DNA from: Phenylobacterium sp.
GTDB lineage: Bacteria; Pseudomonadota; Alphaproteobacteria; Caulobacterales; Caulobacteraceae
DNA length: 64,000 nucleotides
Direction: 5' to 3'
Assembly (NCBI RefSeq): GCF_004299445.1
Contig: NZ_SCTC01000017.1
Span: 1-64,000 of the forward strand
Both the position numbers and the translations under genes were made by a program. Below are positions 35,730-44,380 of the stretch, one piece after another (within the stretch, counting starts at the first letter, position 1; each line of letters starts with the position of its first letter). Below the pieces are notes generated by a model. It searched no databases, was not told the DNA's origin, and saw only the letters and a program-made list of their open reading frames with translations.

Positions 35730-35838
35730 AGTTCAAAGACTTGAGCGCGCTCTCTTTGCCGAGCCGGCGGCCGCTTTTGCGGAACGCGCTCGGGCGTGCT
35801 AGGCCCGCCCCCTCTGTCGGACCGCAGGACAATCGTTG

Positions 35839-36363
35839 ATGACCGCCTTCCAGCCCAAGGGCCAGTACAGCTACGAGGAACTGCTCGCCAGCGGGCGCGG
35901 AGAGCTGTTCGGCCCGGGCAACGCCCAGCTGCCGGCGCCTCCGATGCTGATGTTCGACCGCATCACCACGATCAACGCGGACGGCGGCCCCCACGGCAAG
36001 GGTTACGTCGAGGCCGAGCTGGATATCCATCCCGACCTCTGGTTCTTCGCCTGCCACTTCATCAACGACCCGGTGATGCCGGGCTGCCTGGGCCTGGACG
36101 CCATGTGGCAGCTGGTCGGCTTCTTCCTGGGCTGGAACGGCGCGCCGGGCCGCGGTCGCGCCCTGGGATCGGGCGAGGTCCGGTTCTTCGGCGAGGTGAC
36201 GCCTGACATCAAGAAGGTCACCTACAAGATCGAGATGAAGCGCGTGATCCTGCGTCGACTGGTTATGGGGATCGGCGACGGGGTTCTCCTCGCCGACGGA
36301 AAGCCCATCTATGAGGCCAAGGACCTTCGCGTGGGCCTCTTCAAGCCCAGCGAACGGGTCTGA
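35839..36363 (+). CDS. fabA: 3-hydroxydecanoyl-ACP dehydratase/isomerase
   Basis: The 174-residue protein has the single-domain hot-dog fold of FabA. The catalytic residues are His73 in [14 protein letters not shown] and Asp87 in LDAMWQL. It dehydrates 3-hydroxydecanoyl-ACP and isomerises the product to the cis-3 isomer, the branch point to unsaturated fatty acids. The ATG at 35839 is preferred to a TTG one codon upstream. It is followed 17 bases later by fabB. Confidence 0.97.
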   Translation: MTAFQPKGQYSYEELLASGRGELFGPGNAQLPAPPMLMFDRITTINADGGPHGKGYVEAELDIHPDLWFFACHFINDPVMPGCLGLDAMWQLVGFFLGWNGAPGRGRALGSGEVRFFGEVTPDIKKVTYKIEMKRVILRRLVMGIGDGVLLADGKPIYEAKDLRVGLFKPSERV

Positions 36364-36380
36364 TTGGAGGAGACGGACTG

Positions 36381-37586
36381 ATGCGCCGCGTCGTCGTGAC
36401 CGGGATGGGCATTGTCTCGTCCATCGGCAACAACACCAATGAGGTCCTGGCTTCCCTGCGCGAGGCGAAGTCGGGCGTGACCGCCGCGCCCGAGTACGCC
36501 GACCTGGGTTTCCGCTGCCAGGTGCATGCGCCGCCGCGCATCGACTGGGAGGCGATGGTCGACCGTCGCGCCGCCCGGTTCCTGGCCCAGGGCACTGGCT
36601 TCAGCCACATCGCCATGGAACAGGCGATCGCGGACTCGGGCCTGGAAGAGGCCGAAGTCTCCCACGAGCGCACAGGCCTGATCGTGGGCTCGGGCGGCCC
36701 GTCCACCCGCTCGATCATCGAGGCGGCCGAGACCGCGAAGACCCGCGGCCCCAAGCGCGTGGGTCCGTTCGCGGTGCCCAAGGCGATGAGCTCGGGCCCG
36801 TCGGCCACCCTGGCCACCTGGTTCAAGATCCGCGGCCTGAACTTCTCGATCAGCTCGGCCTGCGCCACCTCCACCCACTGCATCGGCTCGGCCTACGAGC
36901 AGATCCTGATGGGCAAGCAGGACGTGGTGTTCGCCGGCGGCACGGAAGAGCTGGATTGGACGCTGTCGGTGCTGTTCGACGCGATGGGCGCCATGGCGTC
37001 GAAGTTCAACGACCGGCCGGAGGTCGCCAGCCGCGCTTATGACGCCGATCGCGACGGCTTCGTGATCGCCGGCGGCGCCGGGATCGTCGTGCTGGAAGAG
37101 TACGAACGCGCCAAGGCGCGCGGGGCCAAGATCTACGGTGAGATCGTGGGTTACGCCGCCAACTCGGACGGCTTCGACATGGTGGCCCCGTCGGGCGAGG
37201 GCGCCGCGCGCTGCATGCGCCTGGCCAACCCCGACAACCGCACGATCGACTACCTGAACCCGCACGGCACCGGCACCCCGGTGGGCGACGTGAAGGAGAT
37301 GGAGGCGGTCCGGGCCGTGTTCGGCGACAAGGCCCCGCTGATCTCGTCGACCAAGTCGCTGACCGGCCACAGCCTGGGCGCCGCTGGCGCGCAGGAGGCG
37401 ATCTACTCGCTGCTCATGCTGAACAACGGCTTCGCAGCCGAGAGCGCCCACATCGAGAACCTGGACCCGGCGTTCGCCGACATGCCGATCGTCCGACAGC
37501 GCATCGACAAACCGCTGGAAACGGTGATGAGCAACAGCTTCGGATTCGGCGGCACGAACGGCTGCCTGGTGATGGCGCGGGCCTAG
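36381..37586 (+). CDS. fabB: beta-ketoacyl-ACP synthase I
   Basis: A 401-residue condensing enzyme with Cys161 in [10 protein letters not shown], His295 in NPHGTGTP and His330 in [12 protein letters not shown]. The family label is FabB and not FabF because it forms an operon with fabA, as in the anaerobic unsaturated fatty-acid pathway. A GGAGGAG-type ribosome site lies before the ATG. Its stop codon overlaps the GTG start of the next small gene. Confidence 0.96.
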   Translation: MRRVVVTGMGIVSSIGNNTNEVLASLREAKSGVTAAPEYADLGFRCQVHAPPRIDWEAMVDRRAARFLAQGTGFSHIAMEQAIADSGLEEAEVSHERTGLIVGSGGPSTRSIIEAAETAKTRGPKRVGPFAVPKAMSSGPSATLATWFKIRGLNFSISSACATSTHCIGSAYEQILMGKQDVVFAGGTEELDWTLSVLFDAMGAMASKFNDRPEVASRAYDADRDGFVIAGGAGIVVLEEYERAKARGAKIYGEIVGYAANSDGFDMVAPSGEGAARCMRLANPDNRTIDYLNPHGTGTPVGDVKEMEAVRAVFGDKAPLISSTKSLTGHSLGAAGAQEAIYSLLMLNNGFAAESAHIENLDPAFADMPIVRQRIDKPLETVMSNSFGFGGTNGCLVMARA

Positions 37587-37762
37587 TGGCGGGGGAGATC
37601 CCGCGGCCGCCCGACAAGCCGCAGGACTACGAGTGCTGCAAGCGCGGCTGCTGCCCGTGCATCTTCGACTACTACTACGACGCCCTCGAGCGCTGGGAAC
37701 AGCGCGTCGAGGCGCTGGGGCACGATCCAAAGGAAGTGCTGAAGCGCTTTCCCTCCCCCTAG
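37586..37762 (+). CDS. 58-residue oxidoreductase-like-domain protein
   Basis: A short GTG-started frame overlapping the fabB stop by one base. The product reads MAGEIPRPPDKPQD, then YECCKRGCCPCIFDYYYDAL and ERWEQRV. The CCxxGCCPCxxDYY...L..W pattern matches the small 'oxidoreductase-like' domain found at protein termini in eukaryotes and as short bacterial proteins. Its role is unknown; the cysteines may bind metal. Overlap with fabB implies translational coupling. The last codons run into the inverted repeat that follows. Confidence 0.8.
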   Translation: MAGEIPRPPDKPQDYECCKRGCCPCIFDYYYDALERWEQRVEALGHDPKEVLKRFPSP

Positions 37763-37817
37763 CCGGAAGCATGCTGGCCGCTGGCGCAGCCTCTCCCGCC
37801 CCATTAAGGGAGGGAAA
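37748..37817. repeat. 10-base inverted repeat between the fabB operon and fabI
   Basis: TTTCCCTCCC (37748-37757) and GGGAGGGAAA (37808-37817) are perfect reverse complements. They enclose 50 bases that include the stop codon of the small oxidoreductase-like gene. The arms resemble the CCCTCCCC/GGGGAGGG ends of the other intergenic repeats. A role in 3'-end stability or partial termination before fabI is possible. Confidence 0.65.
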
Positions 37818-37838
37818 CGAACGAGGGAGAACCACGAC

Positions 37839-38660
37839 GTGGCCGACGATTATCAGATGCCGACCGGGACCCTGATGAAGGGCAAGAAGGGCGTCATCAC
37901 CGGGGTCGCCAACCACCAGTCCATCGCCTGGGGCATCGCCAGCCAGCTAGCCGCCCAGGGCGCCGAGCTCGCCTTCCTGCACCTGCCGGGGATGGAGCGG
38001 CGCGTGACGCCGCTGGCCGAGAGCGTGAACGCGAAGCTGATCGCGCCCGCCGACGTCACCGACGACGCGGCCATGGACGAGGCCTTCGGCAAGGTGGCCG
38101 ACACCTTCGGCCAGATCGACTTCTTCCTCCACGCCATCGCCTTCGCCAACAAGGACGAGCTGAAGGGCAGCTTTGTCGACAACACCACCCGCGAGGGCTT
38201 CCTGCGGGCGATGAACATCTCGGCGTTCAGCTTCGTCGACTGCGCCCGGCGGGCGGCGGCCCTGATGCCCGAGACCGGCGGCTCGATCGTGACTCTCACC
38301 TACATGGGCTCGGAGCGGGCGATCCCGAACTACAACACGATGGGCGTGGCCAAGGCCGCGCTGGAGGCCGCCACCCGCTATGCGGCGCGCGACCTGGGGC
38401 CGAAGGGCATCCGCGTGAACGCGCTGTCGCCGGGGGCCATGAAGACGCTGTCGCTGGCGGGCATCTCTGGCGGTCGTGGCATGCTGGCCAAGGGCCGCTC
38501 GCTGTCGGCCATGAAGGAAGACACGTCGATGGAAGGCGTCGCCGGCGCGGCGCTTTGGCTGCTGTCCGACCTGGGCAGGTCGACCACCGGCGAAGTCGTC
38601 CACGTCGATGCCGGCTTCCACATCATGGGCTTCTCCGACGACGAAGAGAGCGAAGCCTAG
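37839..38660 (+). CDS. fabI: enoyl-ACP reductase
   Basis: An SDR-type reductase of 273 residues. The NADH site is GVANHQSIAWGIASQLA, and the catalytic pair is Tyr165/Lys172 in NYNTMGVAKAAL, with an upstream Tyr155 as in FabI. It reduces trans-2-enoyl-ACP in the last step of each elongation cycle and is the target class of triclosan. The start is GTG 37839, with GGGAG about 12 bases before it; an ATG six codons later is possible. It follows fabA-fabB and is probably partly cotranscribed. Confidence 0.96.
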   Translation: MADDYQMPTGTLMKGKKGVITGVANHQSIAWGIASQLAAQGAELAFLHLPGMERRVTPLAESVNAKLIAPADVTDDAAMDEAFGKVADTFGQIDFFLHAIAFANKDELKGSFVDNTTREGFLRAMNISAFSFVDCARRAAALMPETGGSIVTLTYMGSERAIPNYNTMGVAKAALEAATRYAARDLGPKGIRVNALSPGAMKTLSLAGISGGRGMLAKGRSLSAMKEDTSMEGVAGAALWLLSDLGRSTTGEVVHVDAGFHIMGFSDDEESEA

Positions 38661-38695
38661 GGCGACCGGAACCACCCGAAGCGGGGGAGGCTCGT

Positions 38696-39304
38696 CTAGG
38701 GCGCGTAGGCTCGCATGAAGCGCGTGGCGGCTTCCAACGCGACGCGCTCGATCTCGGCGTCGGTCAGGTCGACCGGCTGGCCCAACAGGGCCGCGGTCTG
38801 GAACCGGCCCAGCACCATGCCCCCGAAGAACTCCGCCGCCTCCAGCGGGTCGGGACACGACAGGCGCCCGGCCGCGTTCTCCAGGCGCAGGAAGTCGGCC
38901 AGGCTGCGGCGGCTGGCCCTGGGGCCGGCCTCGTAGATGGCGTGGGCCACGTCCGGCATGGTCGTGGAGGCCAGCATCGCCATCCGGTAGATCGCCATGC
39001 CGCGGGCGTTGAGCACCGCGTTCAGCAGGATGCGCCCATAGGCGGCCAGCGTCTCCTCCGGCGCCTCCACCGCTCCCGGGGCAGCCAGCACCTCGCCAAT
39101 CTCGTGGGCCCGACGTTCCGACATCGCGCGCGCCAGTTCGGCCTTCCCGCCATAGTGATTGTAGATCGTCTGCTTCGAGACCCCGGCGCGCCGCGCGATC
39201 TCCTCCAGCGAAGCGCTCAAGCCGCGCTCGGCCATCACCTCGATCGCAGCGTCGAGGATCGCCTCGTTCTTCGAGACGTCGATCTGGCCCGCCACGCGCG
39301 GCAT
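38696..39304 (-). CDS. TetR-family repressor of the efflux operon
   Basis: A 202-residue regulator. Its helix-turn-helix is SLEEIARRAGVSKQTIYNHYGGKAEL, followed by an all-helical ligand domain. It is the last gene of the emrA-emrB-tetR run; its ATG overlaps the stop of the MFS gene. The two matching inverted repeats upstream of the HlyD gene (42068-42083 and 42130-42149) are its likely binding sites, giving negative feedback on pump and regulator together. Confidence 0.92.
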   Translation of the reverse strand: MPRVAGQIDVSKNEAILDAAIEVMAERGLSASLEEIARRAGVSKQTIYNHYGGKAELARAMSERRAHEIGEVLAAPGAVEAPEETLAAYGRILLNAVLNARGMAIYRMAMLASTTMPDVAHAIYEAGPRASRRSLADFLRLENAAGRLSCPDPLEAAEFFGGMVLGRFQTAALLGQPVDLTDAEIERVALEAATRFMRAYAP

Positions 39305-40929
39305 CAGTGGCCCCCGCCCTGTTGCTTGGCCGGGTCGATCGACACCGGCTTCACGAAGAAGGCCAGCCCTACCGCGAACCAGCAGCCCATCGCCAGCGCG
39401 GCGAACGCGTCCCCGAAGCTCAACACCGAGGCCTGACGGCGCATCATCAGGCTCATGGCCTTGGCCGCCATGCCGTCGGGGTCGGGCGCGCCGCTGGCGC
39501 CCATCATCTGGGTAAGCCCGTCCATCAGGCCGGCGCTGGCGGCGTTGTCCATCGAGGCGGCGCTGGCGAGGTCCATGTAGTGGACCGCGCCCTGGTGGCT
39601 GAGGATGGTGCTCAGCACCGCCAGACCGATCGCCCCGGCCACGTTGCGCACCAGGTTTATCAGGCCCGAGGCGTCCTTCATCATCGTGACCGGCAGCGAG
39701 GCGACGCTCATCTGCTGGGCGGCGATCATGGCCACCATGGTGCCAAGGCCGCGGGCGACCTGCAGGAGGAAGAACTCGGCGAAGCCCCACTGGTCCGTGA
39801 CCCGCACGCCCTGCTGGATTCCCCACGCGGCAAGCGAGAACCCCATGATCATCGCGACGCGCGGATCCATGAGACGCACCAGCCGCCCCGCGATGGGGGC
39901 CGAGAGGAACATGGTGGCGCCGGTGACCAGCATGGTGTTGCCCACCTCGGCCGACGAGAAGCCACGCACCTGTCCCAGGAAGATCGGCATCAGGAAGGTG
40001 CCGCCGAACAGGCTGACCCCCGTCACGAAGGTCATGACGATGCCCAGCGAGAAGTTGCGGTCGCGGAACGGCGCCAGCGAGACGATCGGCTGCCAGTAGA
40101 CGAGCTGGCGCCAGATGAAGGCGACGCCTGTCAGCGCGGCGGTGACGGTCAGCCAGAGGATGACCGGATCGTCGAACCAGCCTTCGGAGTTCCCCTCCTC
40201 CAGGCAGTACTGCATCGACAGCAGGAACACCGCCATCAGGCCCAGCCCCCACCAGTCGATGCCCCTGGAAAGGCTGGGGTCGCCCTTGTCGAAGTTGGCG
40301 TAGCGGCCGACCAGGAAGATCACCAGCGCGCCCACCGGTATGTTGATGAAGAACAGCCAGCGCCAGCTGAGGAGGTCGGTCAGGTGGCCGCCCAGCGTCG
40401 GGCCAATGGTCGACGACAGCGTGACGATCAGGCCCACGATCACGTTGGCCGTCACCCGGCGCTCGGGCGGGAAGACGGTCATGGCGGTGGCGAAGACCGG
40501 CGGGATCATAGCCCCGGCGAACAGGCCCTGCAGGGCCCGGAAGAAGATCATCGCCGTCACCGACGACGAGAGCCCGACCGCCGCCGAGGTGAAGATGAAC
40601 CCGACCACCGCGACCACGTAGAACGACCGCGTGCCCCACATCTTGGTCAGATAGGCGGTCAGGGGCATGACCACGACTTCGGCCAGCAGGTAGATGGTCT
40701 GAACCCAGCTGATCTCGTCGGCCGTGGCGCCGATCCCCGACTGGATCTGGACCAGCGAGCTGGCCACGATCTGGATGTCGAGCATGGCCATGAACTGGCC
40801 GATGACCATCCCGCCGAAGCCCAGGAACACCTTGACCCAATCGACGGTGCTGCCGTCGGCGCCCAGCATCGCGGGCGCGTCGGGCGTTCGCGCCCGCGTG
40901 GTTTCGGGATGAAGAACCGCGTCGGTCAC
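39304..40929 (-). CDS. DHA2-family MFS multidrug efflux permease (EmrB/QacA-like)
   Basis: A membrane protein of 541 residues with about 14 hydrophobic helices, the DHA2 layout. Motifs include DIQIVASSLVQIQSGIGATADEISWVQT, rendered in part, and the antiporter-type helix 5 phrase LSSTIGPTLGGHLTDLLSWRW. A proton-driven drug exporter of this type works through the HlyD adaptor upstream and an outer-membrane factor that is not in the window. It starts at GTG 40929, four bases after the adaptor stop. Confidence 0.92.
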   Translation of the reverse strand: MTDAVLHPETTRARTPDAPAMLGADGSTVDWVKVFLGFGGMVIGQFMAMLDIQIVASSLVQIQSGIGATADEISWVQTIYLLAEVVVMPLTAYLTKMWGTRSFYVVAVVGFIFTSAAVGLSSSVTAMIFFRALQGLFAGAMIPPVFATAMTVFPPERRVTANVIVGLIVTLSSTIGPTLGGHLTDLLSWRWLFFINIPVGALVIFLVGRYANFDKGDPSLSRGIDWWGLGLMAVFLLSMQYCLEEGNSEGWFDDPVILWLTVTAALTGVAFIWRQLVYWQPIVSLAPFRDRNFSLGIVMTFVTGVSLFGGTFLMPIFLGQVRGFSSAEVGNTMLVTGATMFLSAPIAGRLVRLMDPRVAMIMGFSLAAWGIQQGVRVTDQWGFAEFFLLQVARGLGTMVAMIAAQQMSVASLPVTMMKDASGLINLVRNVAGAIGLAVLSTILSHQGAVHYMDLASAASMDNAASAGLMDGLTQMMGASGAPDPDGMAAKAMSLMMRRQASVLSFGDAFAALAMGCWFAVGLAFFVKPVSIDPAKQQGGGH

Positions 40930-40933
40930 GGGA

Positions 40934-42046
40934 CTACTGCGCCGCGCCCCGGCGTGCGTACTGCGCGGGGGCCGCGGTCGCGCCCGCCTCGGCGAACGAG
41001 GGGCCGGTGTCGCGGGTCACGTCCACCTTCACCTTCAGGGACAGCCCCGGTCGCAGGCCGCCGGCCAGCTTCTGGTCCTTGTCGATGGCGATGCGCACCG
41101 GCAAGCGCTGGGTGATCTTGGTGAAGTTGCCGACGGCGTTCTCCACCGGGATCAGCGCGAACTCGGCGCCCGTGGCCGGCGCGAAGCTGGCCACGTGACC
41201 CCTGATCGACTCCTTGCCGAAGGCGTCGGCGTGGATCTCCACCGGCTGGCCGATGCGCAGGCGCGAGACCTGGGTCTCTTTGAAATTGGCCACCACGTAG
41301 GCGTCGGCCAGGGGCACGATGCTCATCAGGGCCCCGCCCGGCCGCACGTACTGGCCCACGCGCACGGCGCGCGCGCCGACGACGCCGGCGACCGGAGCGC
41401 GGATCTCGGTCCGGGAGAGGTCGATGCGGGTCTGTTCGGCGGCGGCGCGGGCGGCGGCGGCTTGGGCCAGGCTCTGCTCCCGGGCCGAGCCCAGCGACTG
41501 GGCGGCCCGGCGCTCGGCCTCCAGGGCCGCGCGGGCCTGGGAGACGCCAGCCTGGGCCTGCTCCTGGGCGTTGCGGGCGGTCTGCGCGCGCTGCGGCGAC
41601 ACCCAGCCCTGCTGGGCCAGCGCGCCATAGCGCTTCAGCTCGCCGTCGGCCCAGCTGGCCTGGGCGTGGGCGCTCTCCACGGCCGCCGCCCGTTGGGCGA
41701 TCATCGCCTGTTCGAGGCGCGCCTTGTCGTCCACGGCCGAGACCGCGGCCTCGAGGGCCTGGGCGTTCGCCTCGGCCTGGGCCAGGCGGGCCTTGAGCGT
41801 GGCCGGGTCGATGCGCACCAGGACCTGGCCAGGGCGGACGGCCTGGTTGTCGTCGACCAGCACCTCGGCGACGTAACCGTCGACCAGCGGCGCCACTGTC
41901 ACCTTGTCGGCGCCGACGAAGGCGTTGTCCGTGGTCTCGTACCTCTGGCGATCGATCCACCACATGCCGCCGCCCACGGCGACGGCCACAGCGGCCACGC
42001 CGCCCGCCGCGATCGGAACCAGACGGCCCTTCGGAATACCGGCCAT
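40934..42046 (-). CDS. HlyD-family membrane fusion protein (EmrA-like)
   Basis: A periplasmic adaptor of 370 residues. It has one N-terminal membrane helix (VPIAAGGVAAVAVAVGGGMWW), then the EmrA-type ETTDNAFVGADKVTVAPLVDGYVAEVLV biotinyl-lipoyl region, shown only in part. A long coiled coil follows (about residues 85-190), then a beta barrel. It bridges the DHA2 permease to an outer-membrane channel. The ATG at 42046 is preferred to one 34 codons upstream, which would cross the operator. Confidence 0.92.
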   Translation of the reverse strand: MAGIPKGRLVPIAAGGVAAVAVAVGGGMWWIDRQRYETTDNAFVGADKVTVAPLVDGYVAEVLVDDNQAVRPGQVLVRIDPATLKARLAQAEANAQALEAAVSAVDDKARLEQAMIAQRAAAVESAHAQASWADGELKRYGALAQQGWVSPQRAQTARNAQEQAQAGVSQARAALEAERRAAQSLGSAREQSLAQAAAARAAAEQTRIDLSRTEIRAPVAGVVGARAVRVGQYVRPGGALMSIVPLADAYVVANFKETQVSRLRIGQPVEIHADAFGKESIRGHVASFAPATGAEFALIPVENAVGNFTKITQRLPVRIAIDKDQKLAGGLRPGLSLKVKVDVTRDTGPSFAEAGATAAPAQYARRGAAQ

Positions 42047-42067
42047 GAATGCCCCACTCGGGAAAAT

Positions 42068-42149
42068 TGGACGCCACCGTCCATCGACAAACCCGAAATA
42101 GGCGCAGGTCCTGTTACCGACAAGTGAAGAATGGACGAACTCGTCCATT
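42068..42149 (-). promoter_or_regulatory. efflux operon promoter flanked by two TetR-type operators
   Basis: TGGACG-CCAC-CGTCCA (42068-42083) and AATGGACG-AACT-CGTCCATT (42130-42149) share arms and a four-base centre. Between them on the minus strand lie TTGTCG (42118-42123) and TATTTC (42095-42100), 17 bases apart, a plausible promoter for emrA-emrB-tetR. Operator 2 lies just upstream of the -35 element and operator 1 downstream of the -10 element. The divergent UbiH-like gene starts at 42211 and could be affected. Confidence 0.75.
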
Positions 42150-42210
42150 TTATCCGCAGAGGCCTGTCATCGTGCTGGACGGCGCGCCGGGTTCATGGCC
42201 TATCCGCCGC

Positions 42211-43458
42211 ATGAGCCAGGACGTTGACGTCATCATCGCCGGCGCGGGCGTGGCAGGCGCCACGCTGGCGCTCTCGCTCTCCCGGGCCGGGCTGACGCCG
42301 GTGCTGGTCGACCCGATGCCGTTCGACGTCCAGCTGGCCCCGACGTTCGACGGCCGCGCCTGGGCGATCGCCTACGCCGCGTTCCGCCAGTGGAAGGCGC
42401 TGGGCCTCGCCCCGGCGCTGGAGCCGCACGCCCAGCGCATCGAGCAGATCCTGGTCACCGACAACACCACGCCCGGCGCCGCCGCCGGCGGATCGCCACC
42501 GTTCTTCCTGCGCTTCGATTCCGACGAGATCGCCGACCGGTCCGACGGCGAACCGCTGGGCTATCTGCTGGAGAACCGCCACGTCCGCGCCGCCCTGGCC
42601 GCGGCCATCGCCGAGGCGGGGATCGAGGTGCTGGCGCCCGCCCGGGTGGCCAAGGCCGCGTTCACCCCGCGCGAGGCCCAGGTGACGCTGGAGGACGGCC
42701 GGGTGCTCCGCGCGCCGCTGGCCGTCGGCGCCGAAGGCCGGGGCTCGGTGATCCGCCAGGCTGCGGGGATCGGGGCCATCGGCTGGGACTATCCTCAGGT
42801 GGGCGTGGTGGCGACCGTGCGCCTGGACCAGAGCCACCAGGGCGTCGCTTACGAGCACTTCCTGCCCGACGGCCCGTTCGCCATCCTGCCGCTGACCGAC
42901 AACCGCGCCAGCCTCGTCTGGACCGAGAGCCCGGCGAACGGCGCGGCGTTGAAGACCGCGCGGCCGCAGATCTTCCAGGCCCACCTCGAGCGCCGGTTCG
43001 GCGACTTCCTGGGCGAGATCCGTGTCGAGGGACCGATCTTCACCTACCCGCTCAGCCTGCAGCTGGCCGAACGCTTCGTCGCGCCGCGCGCGGCCCTCCT
43101 GGGCGACGCGGCCCATGGCGTCCACCCGATCGCGGGCCAGGGCCTGAACCTGGGCCTCAAGGGCGCCGCGGCGCTCGCCGAGGTGCTGGTCGACGCCCTG
43201 CGCGTGGGCGAGGACATCGGCTCGGAGGTGGTGCTGGAGCGCTATGCGGCCTGGCGGCGGTTCGACACCGTGACGCTCTCCGCCGGCATGGACCTGTTCG
43301 TCCGCCTGTTCTCCAACGACCACCCGCTGCTGCGCACCGTCCGCGGCATCGGCATGGCGGCGGTCAATCGCATCGGCCCGGCCCGGCGGTTCTTCATGCA
43401 GGAGGCTGGCGGCGCGGTGGGCGACCTGCCCCGGCTGCTGCGAGGCGAAGCGCTTTAG
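42211..43458 (+). CDS. UbiH/UbiF/COQ6-family FAD-dependent hydroxylase
   Basis: A protein of 415 residues with the FAD motif VIIAGAGVAGATLALSLSRAG. The second dinucleotide element is LLGDAAHGVHPIAGQGLNLGLKG, typical of ubiquinone ring hydroxylases. It probably adds one of the ring hydroxyls in ubiquinone synthesis. Which position cannot be read from sequence, because alphaproteobacterial enzymes vary in specificity. ATG 42211 (MSQDVDVIIAGAG) is chosen at the start of homology. Confidence 0.9.
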   Translation: MSQDVDVIIAGAGVAGATLALSLSRAGLTPVLVDPMPFDVQLAPTFDGRAWAIAYAAFRQWKALGLAPALEPHAQRIEQILVTDNTTPGAAAGGSPPFFLRFDSDEIADRSDGEPLGYLLENRHVRAALAAAIAEAGIEVLAPARVAKAAFTPREAQVTLEDGRVLRAPLAVGAEGRGSVIRQAAGIGAIGWDYPQVGVVATVRLDQSHQGVAYEHFLPDGPFAILPLTDNRASLVWTESPANGAALKTARPQIFQAHLERRFGDFLGEIRVEGPIFTYPLSLQLAERFVAPRAALLGDAAHGVHPIAGQGLNLGLKGAAALAEVLVDALRVGEDIGSEVVLERYAAWRRFDTVTLSAGMDLFVRLFSNDHPLLRTVRGIGMAAVNRIGPARRFFMQEAGGAVGDLPRLLRGEAL

Positions 43459-43485
43459 TTTCCCTCCCCGAGGCGAGGGACGGGC
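43459..43485. terminator. short hairpin between convergent UbiH-like and Trm112-like genes
   Basis: TCCCTC (43461-43466) pairs with GAGGGA (43475-43480) around CCCGAGGC, only a few bases after the UbiH-like stop. Read on the minus strand the stem is followed by AAACTAAAG, that is, a weak A/T tail. It could stop transcription from either side, or simply be a small member of the CCCTCCCC repeat family. Confidence 0.4.
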
Positions 43486-43492
43486 CTCCGCC

Positions 43493-43696
43493 CTACTCCC
43501 CCTCGCCCAGCTCGCGGGCCTCTTCGGGCAGCATGATCGGCACACCGTCGCGGATGGGGTAGGCGAGGCGGGCGCCCTTGCTGACCAGCTCAGCCTTGTC
43601 GCGGTCGTAGGTCAGCGGCCCGTGGGTCACCGGGCAGATCAGGACTTCCAGCAGGCGCGGATCGACGTCGGCAAGCAGGGGTGCGGGTTCGCTCAT
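43493..43696 (-). CDS. Trm112-like small protein
   Basis: A protein of 67 residues matching the Trm112/UPF0434 family: [17 protein letters not shown], then [23 protein letters not shown]. Eukaryotic and archaeal relatives are activators of methyltransferases. The bacterial short form often lies, as here, near a LON-domain gene. Only one cysteine of the family zinc knuckle remains, which is usual in alphaproteobacteria. It follows the LON-domain gene after nine bases. Confidence 0.9.
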   Translation of the reverse strand: MSEPAPLLADVDPRLLEVLICPVTHGPLTYDRDKAELVSKGARLAYPIRDGVPIMLPEEARELGEGE

Positions 43697-43705
43697 GGGC
43701 TCCCT

Positions 43706-44362
43706 CTACTGCAGCGAGTTGTGCTCGTCATCCGGATCGGACGCGTCGATCTCGAGCAGCGTGGTCAGCACCTCGAAACGGCCGGCCAGGTCGGGCGCCT
43801 CCAGGAACGCCTGTTTCTCGGCCGGCTCGAACGGCAGGCCCATGCACAGGCTGTTCACCAGGGCCTCCAGCGGCGCGTCGTTGGCCGTCGCCCAGTCGAT
43901 GTCGAGTTCGCGGTGATTGAGATAGCGCTTGAGCGCCGTGGCGAAGCGGCTGCGGGCGGCGGCGCTCACCTCGGCCTCCGAGTCCTCGCCCAGGTCGTCT
44001 CCGAACCGCTCGTACTTCGCCCGGACCTGGCGATAGGGCAGGCGAAGATCCAGCTCCTCACCCGTATCGAAACGGCAGAGGCCGGTGAGGGTGATCAGGT
44101 AGCGGCCGTCCGAGGTCTCGGCATAGCTGGTGATCCGGCCCAGGCACCCGACGGGCGACAGGATCGGCCGCGCGCGCGACCCGCCCCGGGTCTGCAGCAT
44201 GCCGATCACCCGGTCGCCCGCCATCGCGTCGTCGACCATGTTGAGGTAGCGCGGCTCGAAGATCTGCAGCGGCAGCTCGCCGCCCGGCAGCAGCAGGGCG
44301 CCGTCCAGCGGGAAGACCGGGATCAGCTGCGGCAGTTCGGACACTGTGCGGTAGGGCGCCAT
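43706..44362 (-). CDS. LON peptidase substrate-binding-domain protein
   Basis: The 218-residue protein consists only of the N-terminal (PUA-like) domain of Lon: IPVFPLDGALLLPGGELPLQIFEPRY followed by IGMLQT and GCLGRITSY. There is no AAA+ or peptidase part. Such stand-alone domains are widespread in alphaproteobacteria and have no established role; they may bind substrates or proteins. The gene lies between the CnoX-like and Trm112-like genes in a likely operon. Confidence 0.9.
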   Translation of the reverse strand: MAPYRTVSELPQLIPVFPLDGALLLPGGELPLQIFEPRYLNMVDDAMAGDRVIGMLQTRGGSRARPILSPVGCLGRITSYAETSDGRYLITLTGLCRFDTGEELDLRLPYRQVRAKYERFGDDLGEDSEAEVSAAARSRFATALKRYLNHRELDIDWATANDAPLEALVNSLCMGLPFEPAEKQAFLEAPDLAGRFEVLTTLLEIDASDPDDEHNSLQ

Positions 44363-44380
44363 GGAGCCCCTTCTTAAGGA

